NCBI GenBank assembly: GCA_964490635.1
Contig: CAZBCK010000033.1
Span: 1-11,191, forward strand
From: JAYEHC01 sp964490635
GTDB lineage: Bacteria > Patescibacteriota > Minisyncoccia > JAHIHE01 > JAGLIN01
Direction: 5' to 3'
Length of the DNA: 11,191 nucleotides
Part shown: positions 5,630-11,191 of the stretch, piece by piece
Layout of the letters: each line of letters starts with the position of its first letter
How positions within the stretch are numbered: the first letter of the stretch is position 1
The notes under the pieces: model-generated
Seen by the model: the letters and a program-made list of their open reading frames with translations, nothing else
What the model was told of the DNA's origin: nothing
The model's database searches: none
Position numbers and translations under genes: made by a program

Positions 5630-7225
5630 TTACATTACACTTTTCACTTCCGCTCCTATTTTCCCATCAGACATTTTCACATCAACACAATCCCCCTTCT
5701 TAACCTCCCTAACGCTCCTCACAATTTTTTTCTTAAAAGAAACAATGCTATATCCCAGTTTTAATTGCCTCTCAGGATCATTTGCCTTAATTATATTTTC
5801 AAAAACGCTAATTCTATTTCGCGCGGCTAATATTGTCTTCTTGTATTCTGAAAATATTTGATCGTCTAAAAAAGCTACTTTTCTTTTTTCGCTATTCATC
5901 GCATAACGGATCTCTTCAAAGTTTTTCAAAATATTATTTTTGACTTTTATGAACCTATAAAAAATATTGCTCAATCTGCTGAAGATATTGAATGAAGTTT
6001 TCTTGATTTTATATTTTGAATCTGAAATATATCTTTCAAAAGAATTAAGTATTACCCTTTGATCATAAGCCAATTTTTCAGCAGCATTATCCCACGACTC
6101 TCTCACTGCTCTTGCCGCGGCAGTCGGAGTGGAAACAGCAATGTCAGAAACAAGCGAGACAAGTGAGACATCCTTTTCATGCCCCACTCCGCAAATAACA
6201 GGCGTTTCCAAATTTGCTATTTCTCTGACCAACGCTTCGTTATTAAACGCTTGCAAGCTTTCCAAACTGCCACCGCCCCTGATTATTACAACAACATCAA
6301 GATCCTTCATTTTTTCAAATCGCTTAACAGCCTTGATCAGATCAAAAACCGCTTGTTTTCCTTCCACGCTTGAATTGATAAATTTTATTTTAAATCCATA
6401 GTTCCCCAAATTCGTCGTAAAATCCCCTATCGCCGCTCCTCGGTTTGAAGTTATCAGTCCGACTATTTGTAGCAGATCCGGAATTGGCTTTTTTATTTCG
6501 GGAGAGAATAGCCCTTCTTTTTCCAGTTTTTTCCTCAGCTCTTCATACGCCTTTTTAAGCGCGCCTTTACCGGCAATTTCAATAACACTTGCTTTTAAGC
6601 TCAATTTTCCCATCGGTTTATATATCTCCGCATAGCCACTCACAATAACCTCATTTCCGATTTCCAGTTTAACTCCGGATATTTCATATTGGTAACGAAA
6701 TATCAAACAGTTAATAACACTTCCATCTTTTTTGTCTTTCAAATTAAAATAAACAATCCTTTCCCTTTCATCAACACTCGTCACCTCGCCTTTCAATTTA
6801 ATCTCTTCTCCAATTAGTCTCTCGTTAAGATAATCCAAAAACTCGCTCACAGAATAAATTTTTTCTTTACTGGAATCATCATTGCGAAAAATTCTCTGTC
6901 CGCCATCAAACAAAGAACGACACAACGATCCCGTATTATCATTATTATCATTTTCGCCCCGTTGCAGTCTCTCAGCAGAGGACTGCAGCGAATCACGCGC
7001 TTTCTCATTTTCGCCACTCACTATCTCTAAAATCTTCCTCCCGTATTTTTGAAATTTTTTTTCCTTAATGCCTTTGATGCTCACTAATTCTTCTTTATTC
7101 ATCGGTTCAGACATTGCAATCCCTTCAATAGTTCTATTTGGTAAAACACGAAAAGACTCTGCCTTTTCTTTCTTAGCAGTCGCATCTCTCCATTCTCTTA
7201 GTTTTTTGAAAAGTTCTGGATTCAT
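5630..7225 (-). CDS. xseA: Exodeoxyribonuclease VII large subunit with N-terminal HRDC domain
   Basis: Catalytic subunit of ExoVII, which degrades single-stranded DNA to oligonucleotides in repair. From the ATG at 7225 (531 residues) the order is: HRDC domain (about 2-70, LFKKLREWRD to KYGRKILEIV), a low-complexity linker (about 71-120), OB-fold DNA-binding domain (about 124-220), the catalytic domain with GLITSNRGAAIGDF (256-269), RGGGS (316-320) and GVGHEKD (346-352; H349, D352), STPTAAA (365-371), then a long coiled-coil helical region and a C-terminal segment. An ATG 60 bases further upstream extends the frame but lies upstream of the predicted transcription start, and the HRDC domain begins directly at the chosen Met. 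No xseB follows; the small subunit must be elsewhere. The linker contains a DNA hairpin (6964-6986), suggesting a repeat insertion. Confidence 0.93.
   Translation of the reverse strand: MNPELFKKLREWRDATAKKEKAESFRVLPNRTIEGIAMSEPMNKEELVSIKGIKEKKFQKYGRKILEIVSGENEKARDSLQSSAERLQRGENDNNDNTGSLCRSLFDGGQRIFRNDDSSKEKIYSVSEFLDYLNERLIGEEIKLKGEVTSVDERERIVYFNLKDKKDGSVINCLIFRYQYEISGVKLEIGNEVIVSGYAEIYKPMGKLSLKASVIEIAGKGALKKAYEELRKKLEKEGLFSPEIKKPIPDLLQIVGLITSNRGAAIGDFTTNLGNYGFKIKFINSSVEGKQAVFDLIKAVKRFEKMKDLDVVVIIRGGGSLESLQAFNNEALVREIANLETPVICGVGHEKDVSLVSLVSDIAVSTPTAAARAVRESWDNAAEKLAYDQRVILNSFERYISDSKYKIKKTSFNIFSRLSNIFYRFIKVKNNILKNFEEIRYAMNSEKRKVAFLDDQIFSEYKKTILAARNRISVFENIIKANDPERQLKLGYSIVSFKKKIVRSVREVKKGDCVDVKMSDGKIGAEVKSVM
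6964..6986. repeat. Palindrome inside the xseA linker
   Basis: GCAGTC (6964-6969) pairs with GACTGC (6981-6986), extended by TCT/AGA with one bulged G. It encodes part of the disordered linker between the HRDC and OB domains, next to AATGAT-like triplet repeats near 6939-6956. This is where an in-frame repeat insertion would be tolerated. Confidence 0.4.
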
Positions 7226-7267
7226 GAAAAATAATATTATTTTTATAATTGATATCGCACTTTCTGA

Positions 7268-7296
7268 ATTATACAACATTTTCACGCTTCTTGTAA
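7268..7296 (-). promoter_or_regulatory. Promoter of xseA
   Basis: On the minus strand TTACAA (7291-7296) and a perfect TATAAT (7268-7273) are 17 bases apart. The predicted start near 7260 gives a leader of about 35 nt to the ATG at 7225 and excludes the upstream ATG at 7285. Confidence 0.65.
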
Positions 7297-7420
7297 CTAA
7301 ATCTTTGTAATCTTATGTAAACTGACAAAAAAAATCTTTGAGATAAAAAAAACATGTTTTGCAATATGCTTTGTTTGTGGTGTCATTTTATGACATCTTT
7401 TAATCTGTTTTTATTCCGTT

Positions 7421-7707
7421 CTACTCCATTACTATCCCTTTAATAAAAATGTTGCTTTCCAGGGTTTCTTCTACAGTTTCCCCGTCATAACCAAAAACAG
7501 TTATACAAGTTCCTCCATTTCTTCCTATCAACACCCGTGCCCCTTCCAGCCTTATAGGTTTTCTGTCTAATAGATATGCGACACCTCTTCCTATTGTGCC
7601 GCCTTTCTTCAACTCACCAACCACCTGAGGTTCACTGCCTATTACACCAATCTCTCTCAAAGCACTGAACCTGCGTATCAATTCTTCCAGGGTTATTTTT
7701 TTTTCAC
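7421..7707 (-). CDS. Small conserved-looking protein of unknown function, apparent frameshift in A9 run
   Basis: The frame 7421-7696 encodes 91 residues with protein-like composition (ITLEELIRRF, GELKKGGTIGRGVAYLL, ARVLIGRNGGTCITVFGYDG). I recognise no family. The best start is GTG at 7707, seven bases after GGAGAG (7715-7720), but it is out of frame: GTG is followed by nine A residues and then a stop, while ten would give MKKKITLEEL and a 95-residue product. Either the homopolymer is miscounted in the assembly, the gene is broken, or polymerase slippage on the A-run restores the frame. The same frame stays open to 7873, but that upstream part is antisense to the neighbouring TudS-related gene and is probably not translated. 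Confidence 0.5.
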
Positions 7708-7739
7708 TATTAATCTCTCCTGTACATTCAACAGAATTT

Positions 7740-8186
7740 ATGATATCACAAATAATTGAAGAAATCTTGTGGCACGAAGTAAACATAATCCAGATGCCTT
7801 GTCCCGAAAGCCAACTTGGCGGATATGAGAATGGTTTGAAAAGGGGTCCTAAAAGTATAAGCAAATATGACACACCAGAATTTAGGAAGGTGTGCCAACA
7901 TTCAGCATCTGAAGTTACTGAGATGATAAAAGCTATCCTTAATAACGACTATGAAATCGTAGCAATTTTAGGAATAGAATTTTCTCCATCGTGCTCAATA
8001 AAACTTCAGTATTCTAACAAAGGAGTTTTTCATCAGCCAGGTATTTTTATTAAATCCTTAAAAAATCAATTGGCTGCAGAAAAAATAGACATACCATTTT
8101 TAGGAATAAACAGGAGGGGAATGAAAAAATCCCTAAGAGAATTAAAAGAATTATTAAGTCAACAGAAGAATTTACTTGACTTTTAG
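7740..8186 (+). CDS. TudS-related putative desulfidase, N-terminally truncated
   Basis: The 148 residues match the DUF523/TudS-related family: QMPCPE (18-23), the region RGPKSISKYDTPEFR (35-49), ILGIEFSPSC (76-85) and GVFHQPGIFIKSL (95-107). TudS proteins hold an oxygen-sensitive iron-sulfur cluster through three Cys, one near the N-terminus and one each in the CPE and SPSC motifs. C21 and C85 are here, but the first Cys and the 30-40 residues normally preceding the CPE motif are missing. An in-frame stop lies eight codons before the ATG and no Shine-Dalgarno is present. The upstream 33 bases reach the start of a divergent gene, so a deletion may have removed the 5' end. It lies in tandem with a complete TudS. 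Probably a decaying or altered paralogue; activity doubtful. Confidence 0.65.
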   Translation: MISQIIEEILWHEVNIIQMPCPESQLGGYENGLKRGPKSISKYDTPEFRKVCQHSASEVTEMIKAILNNDYEIVAILGIEFSPSCSIKLQYSNKGVFHQPGIFIKSLKNQLAAEKIDIPFLGINRRGMKKSLRELKELLSQQKNLLDF

Positions 8187-8216
8187 CGCCATTCTTATTG
8201 AATTGGCGTTTTTTTT
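8187..8216 (+). terminator. Rho-independent terminator after the TudS-related gene
   Basis: CGCCA (8187-8191) pairs with TGGCG (8204-8208), extended by TTC/GAA with one bulged T, followed by eight T residues. It directly abuts the stop codon of the TudS-related gene and separates it from the next gene. Confidence 0.8.
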
Positions 8217-8231
8217 ATTTTTTAATATAGA
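8203..8231 (+). promoter_or_regulatory. Candidate promoter of tudS, overlapping the terminator
   Basis: TTGGCG (8203-8208) and TATAGA (8226-8231) are 17 bases apart. The -35 is the 3' arm of the upstream terminator. The ATG at 8235 lies three bases after the -10, so the transcript would be leaderless. No Shine-Dalgarno is present. Confidence 0.35.
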
Positions 8232-8234
8232 TTT

Positions 8235-8678
8235 ATGAAAATTGTTAGCGCCTGTTTGGCGGGAATAAATTGTATGTGGAACGGGAAGTCAAAACCTTGC
8301 CAGAAAGTTATTGATTTAATCAAACGGGGGAAAGCAATTCCAGTTTGTCCCGAACAATTAGGGGGATTAAAAACTCCCAGAATTCCGCAAGAAATTCAAA
8401 ATGGAACAGGAAAAGATGTGTTAAGTGGAAAATGCAAAGTTGTAAATAAAAACGGGGAAGATGTTACTAAGCAGTTTGTCAGAGGGGCGAGAGAAGCTTT
8501 GAGAATTGCCAAACTTGTAAATGCCAAAGAATTTATCGCGAAATCAAAAAGTCCATCCTGCGGATGCGGGTTAACTTATGATGGGACTTTTTCAGGAAAA
8601 CTAATTAAGGGAGATGGTGTTGCAACTGCGTTCTTAAAAAAGAATGGGATTAAAGTGATGAATGAAAAAGATTTATAA
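8235..8678 (+). CDS. tudS: TudS-type desulfidase (DUF523)
   Basis: Members of this family include TudS, which removes sulfur from 2-thiouracil with a [4Fe-4S] cluster; the natural role of most homologues is unproven. The 147-residue product is full length: SACLAGINCMWNG (5-17), PVCPEQLGGL (36-45), and SKSPSCGCGLTYDGTFSGKL (104-123) followed by GDGVATAFLKKNGI. C7, C38 and C109 are the expected cluster ligands; C13, C22, C67 and C111 are additional. A terminator separates it from the TudS-related gene upstream, so the two are probably not strictly co-transcribed, though the pairing of two homologues suggests a shared history. A stable terminator follows at 8743. Confidence 0.88.
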   Translation: MKIVSACLAGINCMWNGKSKPCQKVIDLIKRGKAIPVCPEQLGGLKTPRIPQEIQNGTGKDVLSGKCKVVNKNGEDVTKQFVRGAREALRIAKLVNAKEFIAKSKSPSCGCGLTYDGTFSGKLIKGDGVATAFLKKNGIKVMNEKDL

Positions 8679-8742
8679 AGATAATTCTCTGTTAGCTTCA
8701 TAATCATTCAGAACTGTGAGACTTATTTAATAAAGATCGTGA

Positions 8743-8776
8743 CCAGCGATAATATATTTTATCGCTGGATTTTTTT
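8743..8776 (+). terminator. Rho-independent terminator of tudS
   Basis: CCAGCGATAA (8743-8752) and TTATCGCTGG (8759-8768) form a perfect 10-bp stem with loop TATATT, followed by ATTTTTTTA. Confidence 0.9.
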
Positions 8777-8812
8777 ATCTATTAAAAGTTCGAAGATTCT
8801 GACTCTACACCA

Positions 8813-8842
8813 AAAATAACCCTTTAAATAAAAGGTTATTTT
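8813..8842 (-). terminator. Hairpin, candidate terminator of the RT-HEPN transcript
   Basis: AAAATAACC (8813-8821) pairs with GGTTATTTT (8834-8842). Read on the minus strand the 3' arm ends in five U residues. It lies about 130 bases after the HEPN-like stop codon with no better candidate between. Confidence 0.4.
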
Positions 8843-8847
8843 ACTTG

Positions 8848-8961
8848 TCGGGGCGCCGGGATACAGTTGGGAACAATTTCCCGGTGGTTTGGGCGGGAAT
8901 TTTGGAGAATTGGGAGAGAGTTGAGGGGAAATTGGAGAGGGTGGAGAGGTTATTGAAGTAG
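8848..8961 (+). pseudogene. G-rich gene fragment (C-terminal remnant)
   Basis: This stretch is strikingly G-rich (GGGGCGCCGGG, GGAGAGGGTGGAGAGG) in an AT-rich setting. One plus-strand frame reads as a protein C-terminus, with NNFPVVWAGILENWERVEG and KLERVERLLK before TAG at 8959-8961: amphipathic and Glu/Arg/Leu-rich like a coiled-coil end. It has no start codon or ribosome binding site and no upstream coding frame. It could be the 3' end of a gene cut off when the RT cassette was inserted or moved. The parent gene is not recognised. Confidence 0.35.
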
Positions 8962-8975
8962 ATTATTTATTTATT

Positions 8976-9446
8976 TTAAGATAAATATTTTAATCTTGCG
9001 CCAAAAACAATTTTTTCAAAAATACGATTCGTTACTCGCAAAATTGCTTCACTTCTTTGCGTATATTCTTTTTTGCCGTGCCGTAAATTATTGCGGATTG
9101 TATATAAAACATCAATAATAGTATTGAAATCTTTTTCATCGCTAATAATAACTTCTTGCGCTTCTCTTGTATTATTTACAATCGGGCTATAATTCTTTAA
9201 GGTTTTTAGCGTATCGCAAAAATCATTATTATTAAGCATTTCTTCGAAAATTGCTTTTACTTCGTTCTGATTTTCCTTTAAACCTTTTATCATCAATCCT
9301 TCCGTCTTTTTCGTTTCTAGTTCTCCTATATTTTCAAAACAATCATAAAGTCGTTCAAATTTTATTCTTTGGTCATGCGTTATTCTATATTTCTTTGCTC
9401 TTTTATAATTACCTTTGAGCTGTTTAATCAATTGTTCTTTTGTCAT
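8976..9446 (-). CDS. HEPN-like protein, putative RNase effector of the RT cassette
   Basis: A 156-residue, all-helical-looking protein with IRNNLRHG at 117-124. R118 and H123 form an Rx4H motif in the N-N-polar-H-G setting typical of HEPN domains, many of which are RNases in toxin-antitoxin, abortive infection and CRISPR systems. The motif is followed by a long final helix, as in HEPN folds. Upstream parts (residues 1-90) are charged helices with no recognised motif. The gene starts 11 bases after the RT stop codon with no Shine-Dalgarno, so translational coupling is likely and the two probably act together. HEPN domains are known partners of Abi-type RTs (AbiA carries one), but a separate HEPN gene beside a DRT2-like RT is not an arrangement I know. 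It could also be a structural HEPN without nuclease activity. Confidence 0.65.
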   Translation of the reverse strand: MTKEQLIKQLKGNYKRAKKYRITHDQRIKFERLYDCFENIGELETKKTEGLMIKGLKENQNEVKAIFEEMLNNNDFCDTLKTLKNYSPIVNNTREAQEVIISDEKDFNTIIDVLYTIRNNLRHGKKEYTQRSEAILRVTNRIFEKIVFGARLKYLS

Positions 9447-9457
9447 AATTTTTGAAT

Positions 9458-10798
9458 TTATTTTTTATATTTTTTTATTTTCCTTCTTATTAATTTAACT
9501 AATCCATTAGGTTCAATTTGTTTTTTTAATGTTTTTGAATTTAATATTTTGACCGCGCTTTTTGCATACGATAAAAAACTTCTTCTATTACTATACACAA
9601 ATTTTTTATAAAGTTTGCGTTTGGCAAAATTATTTTCTGTTTTTTTTAATCTATGATATTCTTTTTTGACCGCTCTTGTTATTTTTCTATAATTTTTAGC
9701 TACTGTTTTTTCTCTTAACCATTCTTTATTACCATCAGTTTTAATTCCCAAATATTGTAAACTTCTATTCTCGCCAGCTTTATTAGTGCAAGAAAACATT
9801 CCCTTATCATTAATATTAAAAAATCGTATTTCAGTTTTAGCTTCTTGAATTTCTAACTTTGCACTATTTATTTCTGATTTAATATATTCTATTACATTTT
9901 CATACTCGTCTGCTCCGCAAACAATTATAATGTCATCACAATATCGCCGATAAAATCCATTTAATTTATTAACAAACTTTACAACATTAACATCAAATTC
10001 CATCATATAAGCATTGGACAAAACAGAACTCATAGCAATTCCCTGCGGTATTCCTTTATCAATATTGTGTTTTATCAAATTAGCTTTTTTCCTTATTTTT
10101 TTATATTCGGAAAGACTACATATCTTAGAAAATTGTTTTTTGTTTTTTTCATTAATCCCAAATAAATCAAACAGATTATTTTTACTAATATAACTATAAT
10201 TGGTAATTGCTTTATAGATAGCATAATGATCATTAGGCAAATTTTTATTATCTAACATGTCGCCCGTTAAAAGTAATGTTCTCCATACTTTCTTTAGTTG
10301 TTTGTGATTTAGGTTATCAAAAAATCCTTTGATATCAAAACATATTGTCACGCAATTGTTTTTCTTTTTTATAAAATCAAAAACCTCTTTTGCAAAATCG
10401 ATAGTTTTGCATCCAAGACTACGATACGCAATTACATTTTTAGAAATTATTAATTCTTTTATCTTTCTTTCATACAAATGATCAAGAACATAGGCATACC
10501 ACGAAAAAATAAAAGCGTCTTTGTGAGATGCATAGCATAACGGTCTTTCTTTTTTGTCTATATATTTAAGGTTATCTTTTTTCTTATATTTTCTTGTAAT
10601 TTGAATATCGTGAATAAATAGATAAAAAAAACGCCTGGTTACATAATCAGGGTCAAAGATTTCATTTAACAAATTTTGGCTTATTGTTGTTATTCTAGAA
10701 TCAAAATGTAAATATCTACGCTTCTTGTCGCTTTCGATTTTTATTTTCTCTTTCTCAATCCATTTATACTGTAATTGACTAATGTTAATCTTATTCAT
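9458..10798 (-). CDS. drt2: Antiviral-type reverse transcriptase (DRT2/UG2-like)
   Basis: A 446-residue RNA-directed DNA polymerase. Palm motifs are visible in order: FDIKGFFDNLNH (154-165, D155), GIPQGIAMSSVLSNAYM (249-265), FYRRYCDDIIIV (282-293; catalytic D288 and D289), and LQYLGIK (347-353). There is no maturase/X domain, endonuclease or retron-type signature; the C-terminus is a short Lys/Arg-rich helical region. The LPNDHYAIYKAITNYSYI segment and the YCDD active site match what I remember of DRT2 (UG2) defence RTs. ATG at 10798 is chosen for AGAGG (10806-10810) upstream; an in-frame ATG at 10858 lies inside the structured leader. It is transcribed with a ~300-nt structured ncRNA upstream and followed 11 bases later by a HEPN-like gene. 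RT identity is certain; the DRT2 class is likely but was not searched. Flanking repeats and a gene remnant suggest transfer. Confidence 0.9.
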   Translation of the reverse strand: MNKINISQLQYKWIEKEKIKIESDKKRRYLHFDSRITTISQNLLNEIFDPDYVTRRFFYLFIHDIQITRKYKKKDNLKYIDKKERPLCYASHKDAFIFSWYAYVLDHLYERKIKELIISKNVIAYRSLGCKTIDFAKEVFDFIKKKNNCVTICFDIKGFFDNLNHKQLKKVWRTLLLTGDMLDNKNLPNDHYAIYKAITNYSYISKNNLFDLFGINEKNKKQFSKICSLSEYKKIRKKANLIKHNIDKGIPQGIAMSSVLSNAYMMEFDVNVVKFVNKLNGFYRRYCDDIIIVCGADEYENVIEYIKSEINSAKLEIQEAKTEIRFFNINDKGMFSCTNKAGENRSLQYLGIKTDGNKEWLREKTVAKNYRKITRAVKKEYHRLKKTENNFAKRKLYKKFVYSNRRSFLSYAKSAVKILNSKTLKKQIEPNGLVKLIRRKIKKYKK

Positions 10799-10900
10799 AA
10801 ATTCACCTCTTAACACCCTGGATCCTTGGTATCCTAAGGATGCTAAGAAACTAAACATATAATGTTGCCCTGTTTAGTTATAGAAGTAGTTCGCTCCTTA

Positions 10901-11098
10901 TAAAGAAACGACCAAGGTCAGATTAAACTGTATTATTATGAAAGTAATAACAACAATAACATCGCAAATTGTGATTAAAGTTATAGTTGCCCTAATAATT
11001 GTTATTAGAGTTATATCTTTATTCGTAATCGCTAATGTGCCAACACTGTTGACATTGTTGCTAAACTTATCGCTCCATAAACTTATATCTTCATGGAC
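10901..11098 (-). other. Stop-free, AUG-less hydrophobic frame in the ncRNA ('neo'-like)
   Basis: Sixty-six codons from GTC at 11098 to the TAA at 10900-10898 contain no stop; the frame is open back to the TAA at 11108-11110 in the -10 box. There is no in-frame ATG or GTG, so it is not a conventional gene. The first third is polar (VHEDISLWSDKFSNN); the rest is very hydrophobic and repetitive (ITLITIIRATITLITICDVI, then VVITFIII). In DRT2 systems concatenated copying of the ncRNA joins such a frame to itself and makes an endless ORF. The stop codon lies in the 3' domain hairpin, outside the likely template. That this is translated after reverse transcription is inference. Confidence 0.6.
10967..11015 (-). 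repeat. Imperfect 30-nt tandem repeat in the ncRNA
   Basis: TATAACTCTAATAACAATT (from 11015) and TATAACTTTAATCACAATT (from 10985) differ at two of 19 positions and are 30 bases, or 10 codons, apart. In the open frame they encode ITLITI twice. A further AAGATATAA copy pair (11091 and 11019) is 72 bases apart, also a multiple of three. Confidence 0.6.
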
Positions 11099-11104
11099 AA
11101 ATAG

Positions 11105-11133
11105 ATATTAGCATAAAGCAATATTAATGTCAA
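11105..11133 (-). promoter_or_regulatory. Strong sigma70-type promoter of the ncRNA-RT-HEPN cassette
   Basis: On the minus strand a perfect TTGACA (11128-11133) and TAATAT (11105-11110) are 17 bases apart. Transcription would begin near 11098, exactly 300 bases upstream of the RT start codon. The remaining 58 bases to the window edge hold nothing recognisable. Confidence 0.82.
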
Positions 11134-11191
11134 CAAAATGTGCTAGTCCACCTCATATTGGAAACCATCTTGTTATTTATTAAATAATCCA

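Larger units (their letters stand above)
10799..11098 (-). ncRNA. Structured ncRNA leader of the RT, candidate DRT2-type template RNA
   Basis: About 300 nt between the promoter and the RT ATG fold into a series of hairpins. SL1: TCCATGA/TTATGGA (11091-11097, 11074-11080). SL2: AATGT-CAAC/GTTG-ACATT (11034-11056). SL3: CTCTAATAA/TTATTAGGG (11002-11010, 10990-10998) with a 3-base loop. SL4: TTATTA/TAATAA (10945-10950, 10933-10938). The 3' domain is closed by CCTTGGT/ACCAAGG (10911-10917, 10824-10830) and encloses CGTTTCTT/AAGGAGCG (10903-10910, 10892-10899), AACTAAACA/TGTTTAGTT (10871-10879, 10849-10857) and ATCC/GGAT. In DRT2 systems such an upstream RNA is the reverse-transcription template. 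One frame is free of stop codons through the 5' two thirds. The 3' end is unmapped. Confidence 0.75.

Noticed and set aside
6129..6401. Plus-strand ORF opposite xseA (90 codons), and similar ORFs opposite topA and the aminotransferase
   Set aside because: They are shadows of conserved coding sequences on the other strand and resemble no protein.
7226..7285. Upstream ATG extending xseA by 20 residues
   Set aside because: The extension is upstream of the predicted transcription start, lacks a Shine-Dalgarno and is not part of the HRDC domain.
7708..7873. N-terminal part of the long minus-strand frame ending at 7421
   Set aside because: It is antisense to the well-supported TudS-related coding sequence and has no ribosome binding site; the better start signal is at 7707.
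9458..10798. Group II intron or retron RT
   Set aside because: No maturase domain, no intron domain V-like hairpin at the 3' side, no retron msr/msd layout with a-a inverted repeats; the ncRNA precedes the RT and the YCDD palm fits defence RTs better.
10799..10858. Upstream ATG extending the RT by 20 residues
   Set aside because: It lies in the loop and stem of the structured leader; the ATG at 10798 has a well-spaced AGAGG.

Overview
The window is AT-rich, uses the standard code (TGG is Trp, TGA does not appear inside genes) and carries compact housekeeping genes interspersed with short palindromic repeats. A stand-alone prephenate dehydratase without an ACT domain, an ExoVII large subunit fused to an HRDC domain, and a topoisomerase I with four C-terminal Cys4 fingers would fit a Patescibacteria/CPR (Parcubacteria-like) genome. 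That assignment is an inference; no rRNA or other phylogenetic marker is present.

Layout. (1) 71-2308 (+): topA. (2) 2348-2530: a repeat element with nested hairpins. (3) 2568-3128 (+) prephenate dehydratase and 3195-4373 (-) PLP aminotransferase face each other across a bidirectional terminator; together they could convert prephenate to phenylalanine. (4) 4530-5353 (-): a phenylalanine-responsive unit. A consensus promoter is followed by a 17-codon leader peptide with four consecutive Phe codons, mutually exclusive antiterminator and terminator hairpins, a 95-bp inverted repeat, a divergent tRNA-Phe(GAA), two very small ORFs (one apparently starting at AUA) and a terminator. (5) 5630-7225 (-): xseA with its own promoter. 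(6) 7421-8678: an unrecognised small gene with an apparent frameshift in an A9 run, an N-terminally truncated TudS-related protein, and a complete TudS/DUF523 protein. (7) 8848-8961: a G-rich gene remnant. (8) 8976-11133 (-): a defence-like cassette made of a consensus promoter, a ~300-nt structured non-coding leader, a reverse transcriptase with a YCDD active site, and a HEPN-like gene 11 nt downstream.

The most interesting part is the last. The RT resembles the DRT2 (UG2) antiviral class, in which an upstream ncRNA is copied by rolling-circle reverse transcription into concatemeric cDNA that creates an endless hydrophobic ORF ('neo'). The ncRNA region here contains exactly such a frame: 66 codons without a stop from the predicted transcription start, hydrophobic, internally repetitive and lacking an AUG. 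A second RNA-based system, the Phe attenuator ahead of a tRNA-Phe, is also noteworthy.

DRT2 and CPR assignments rest on remembered family features, not on searches.
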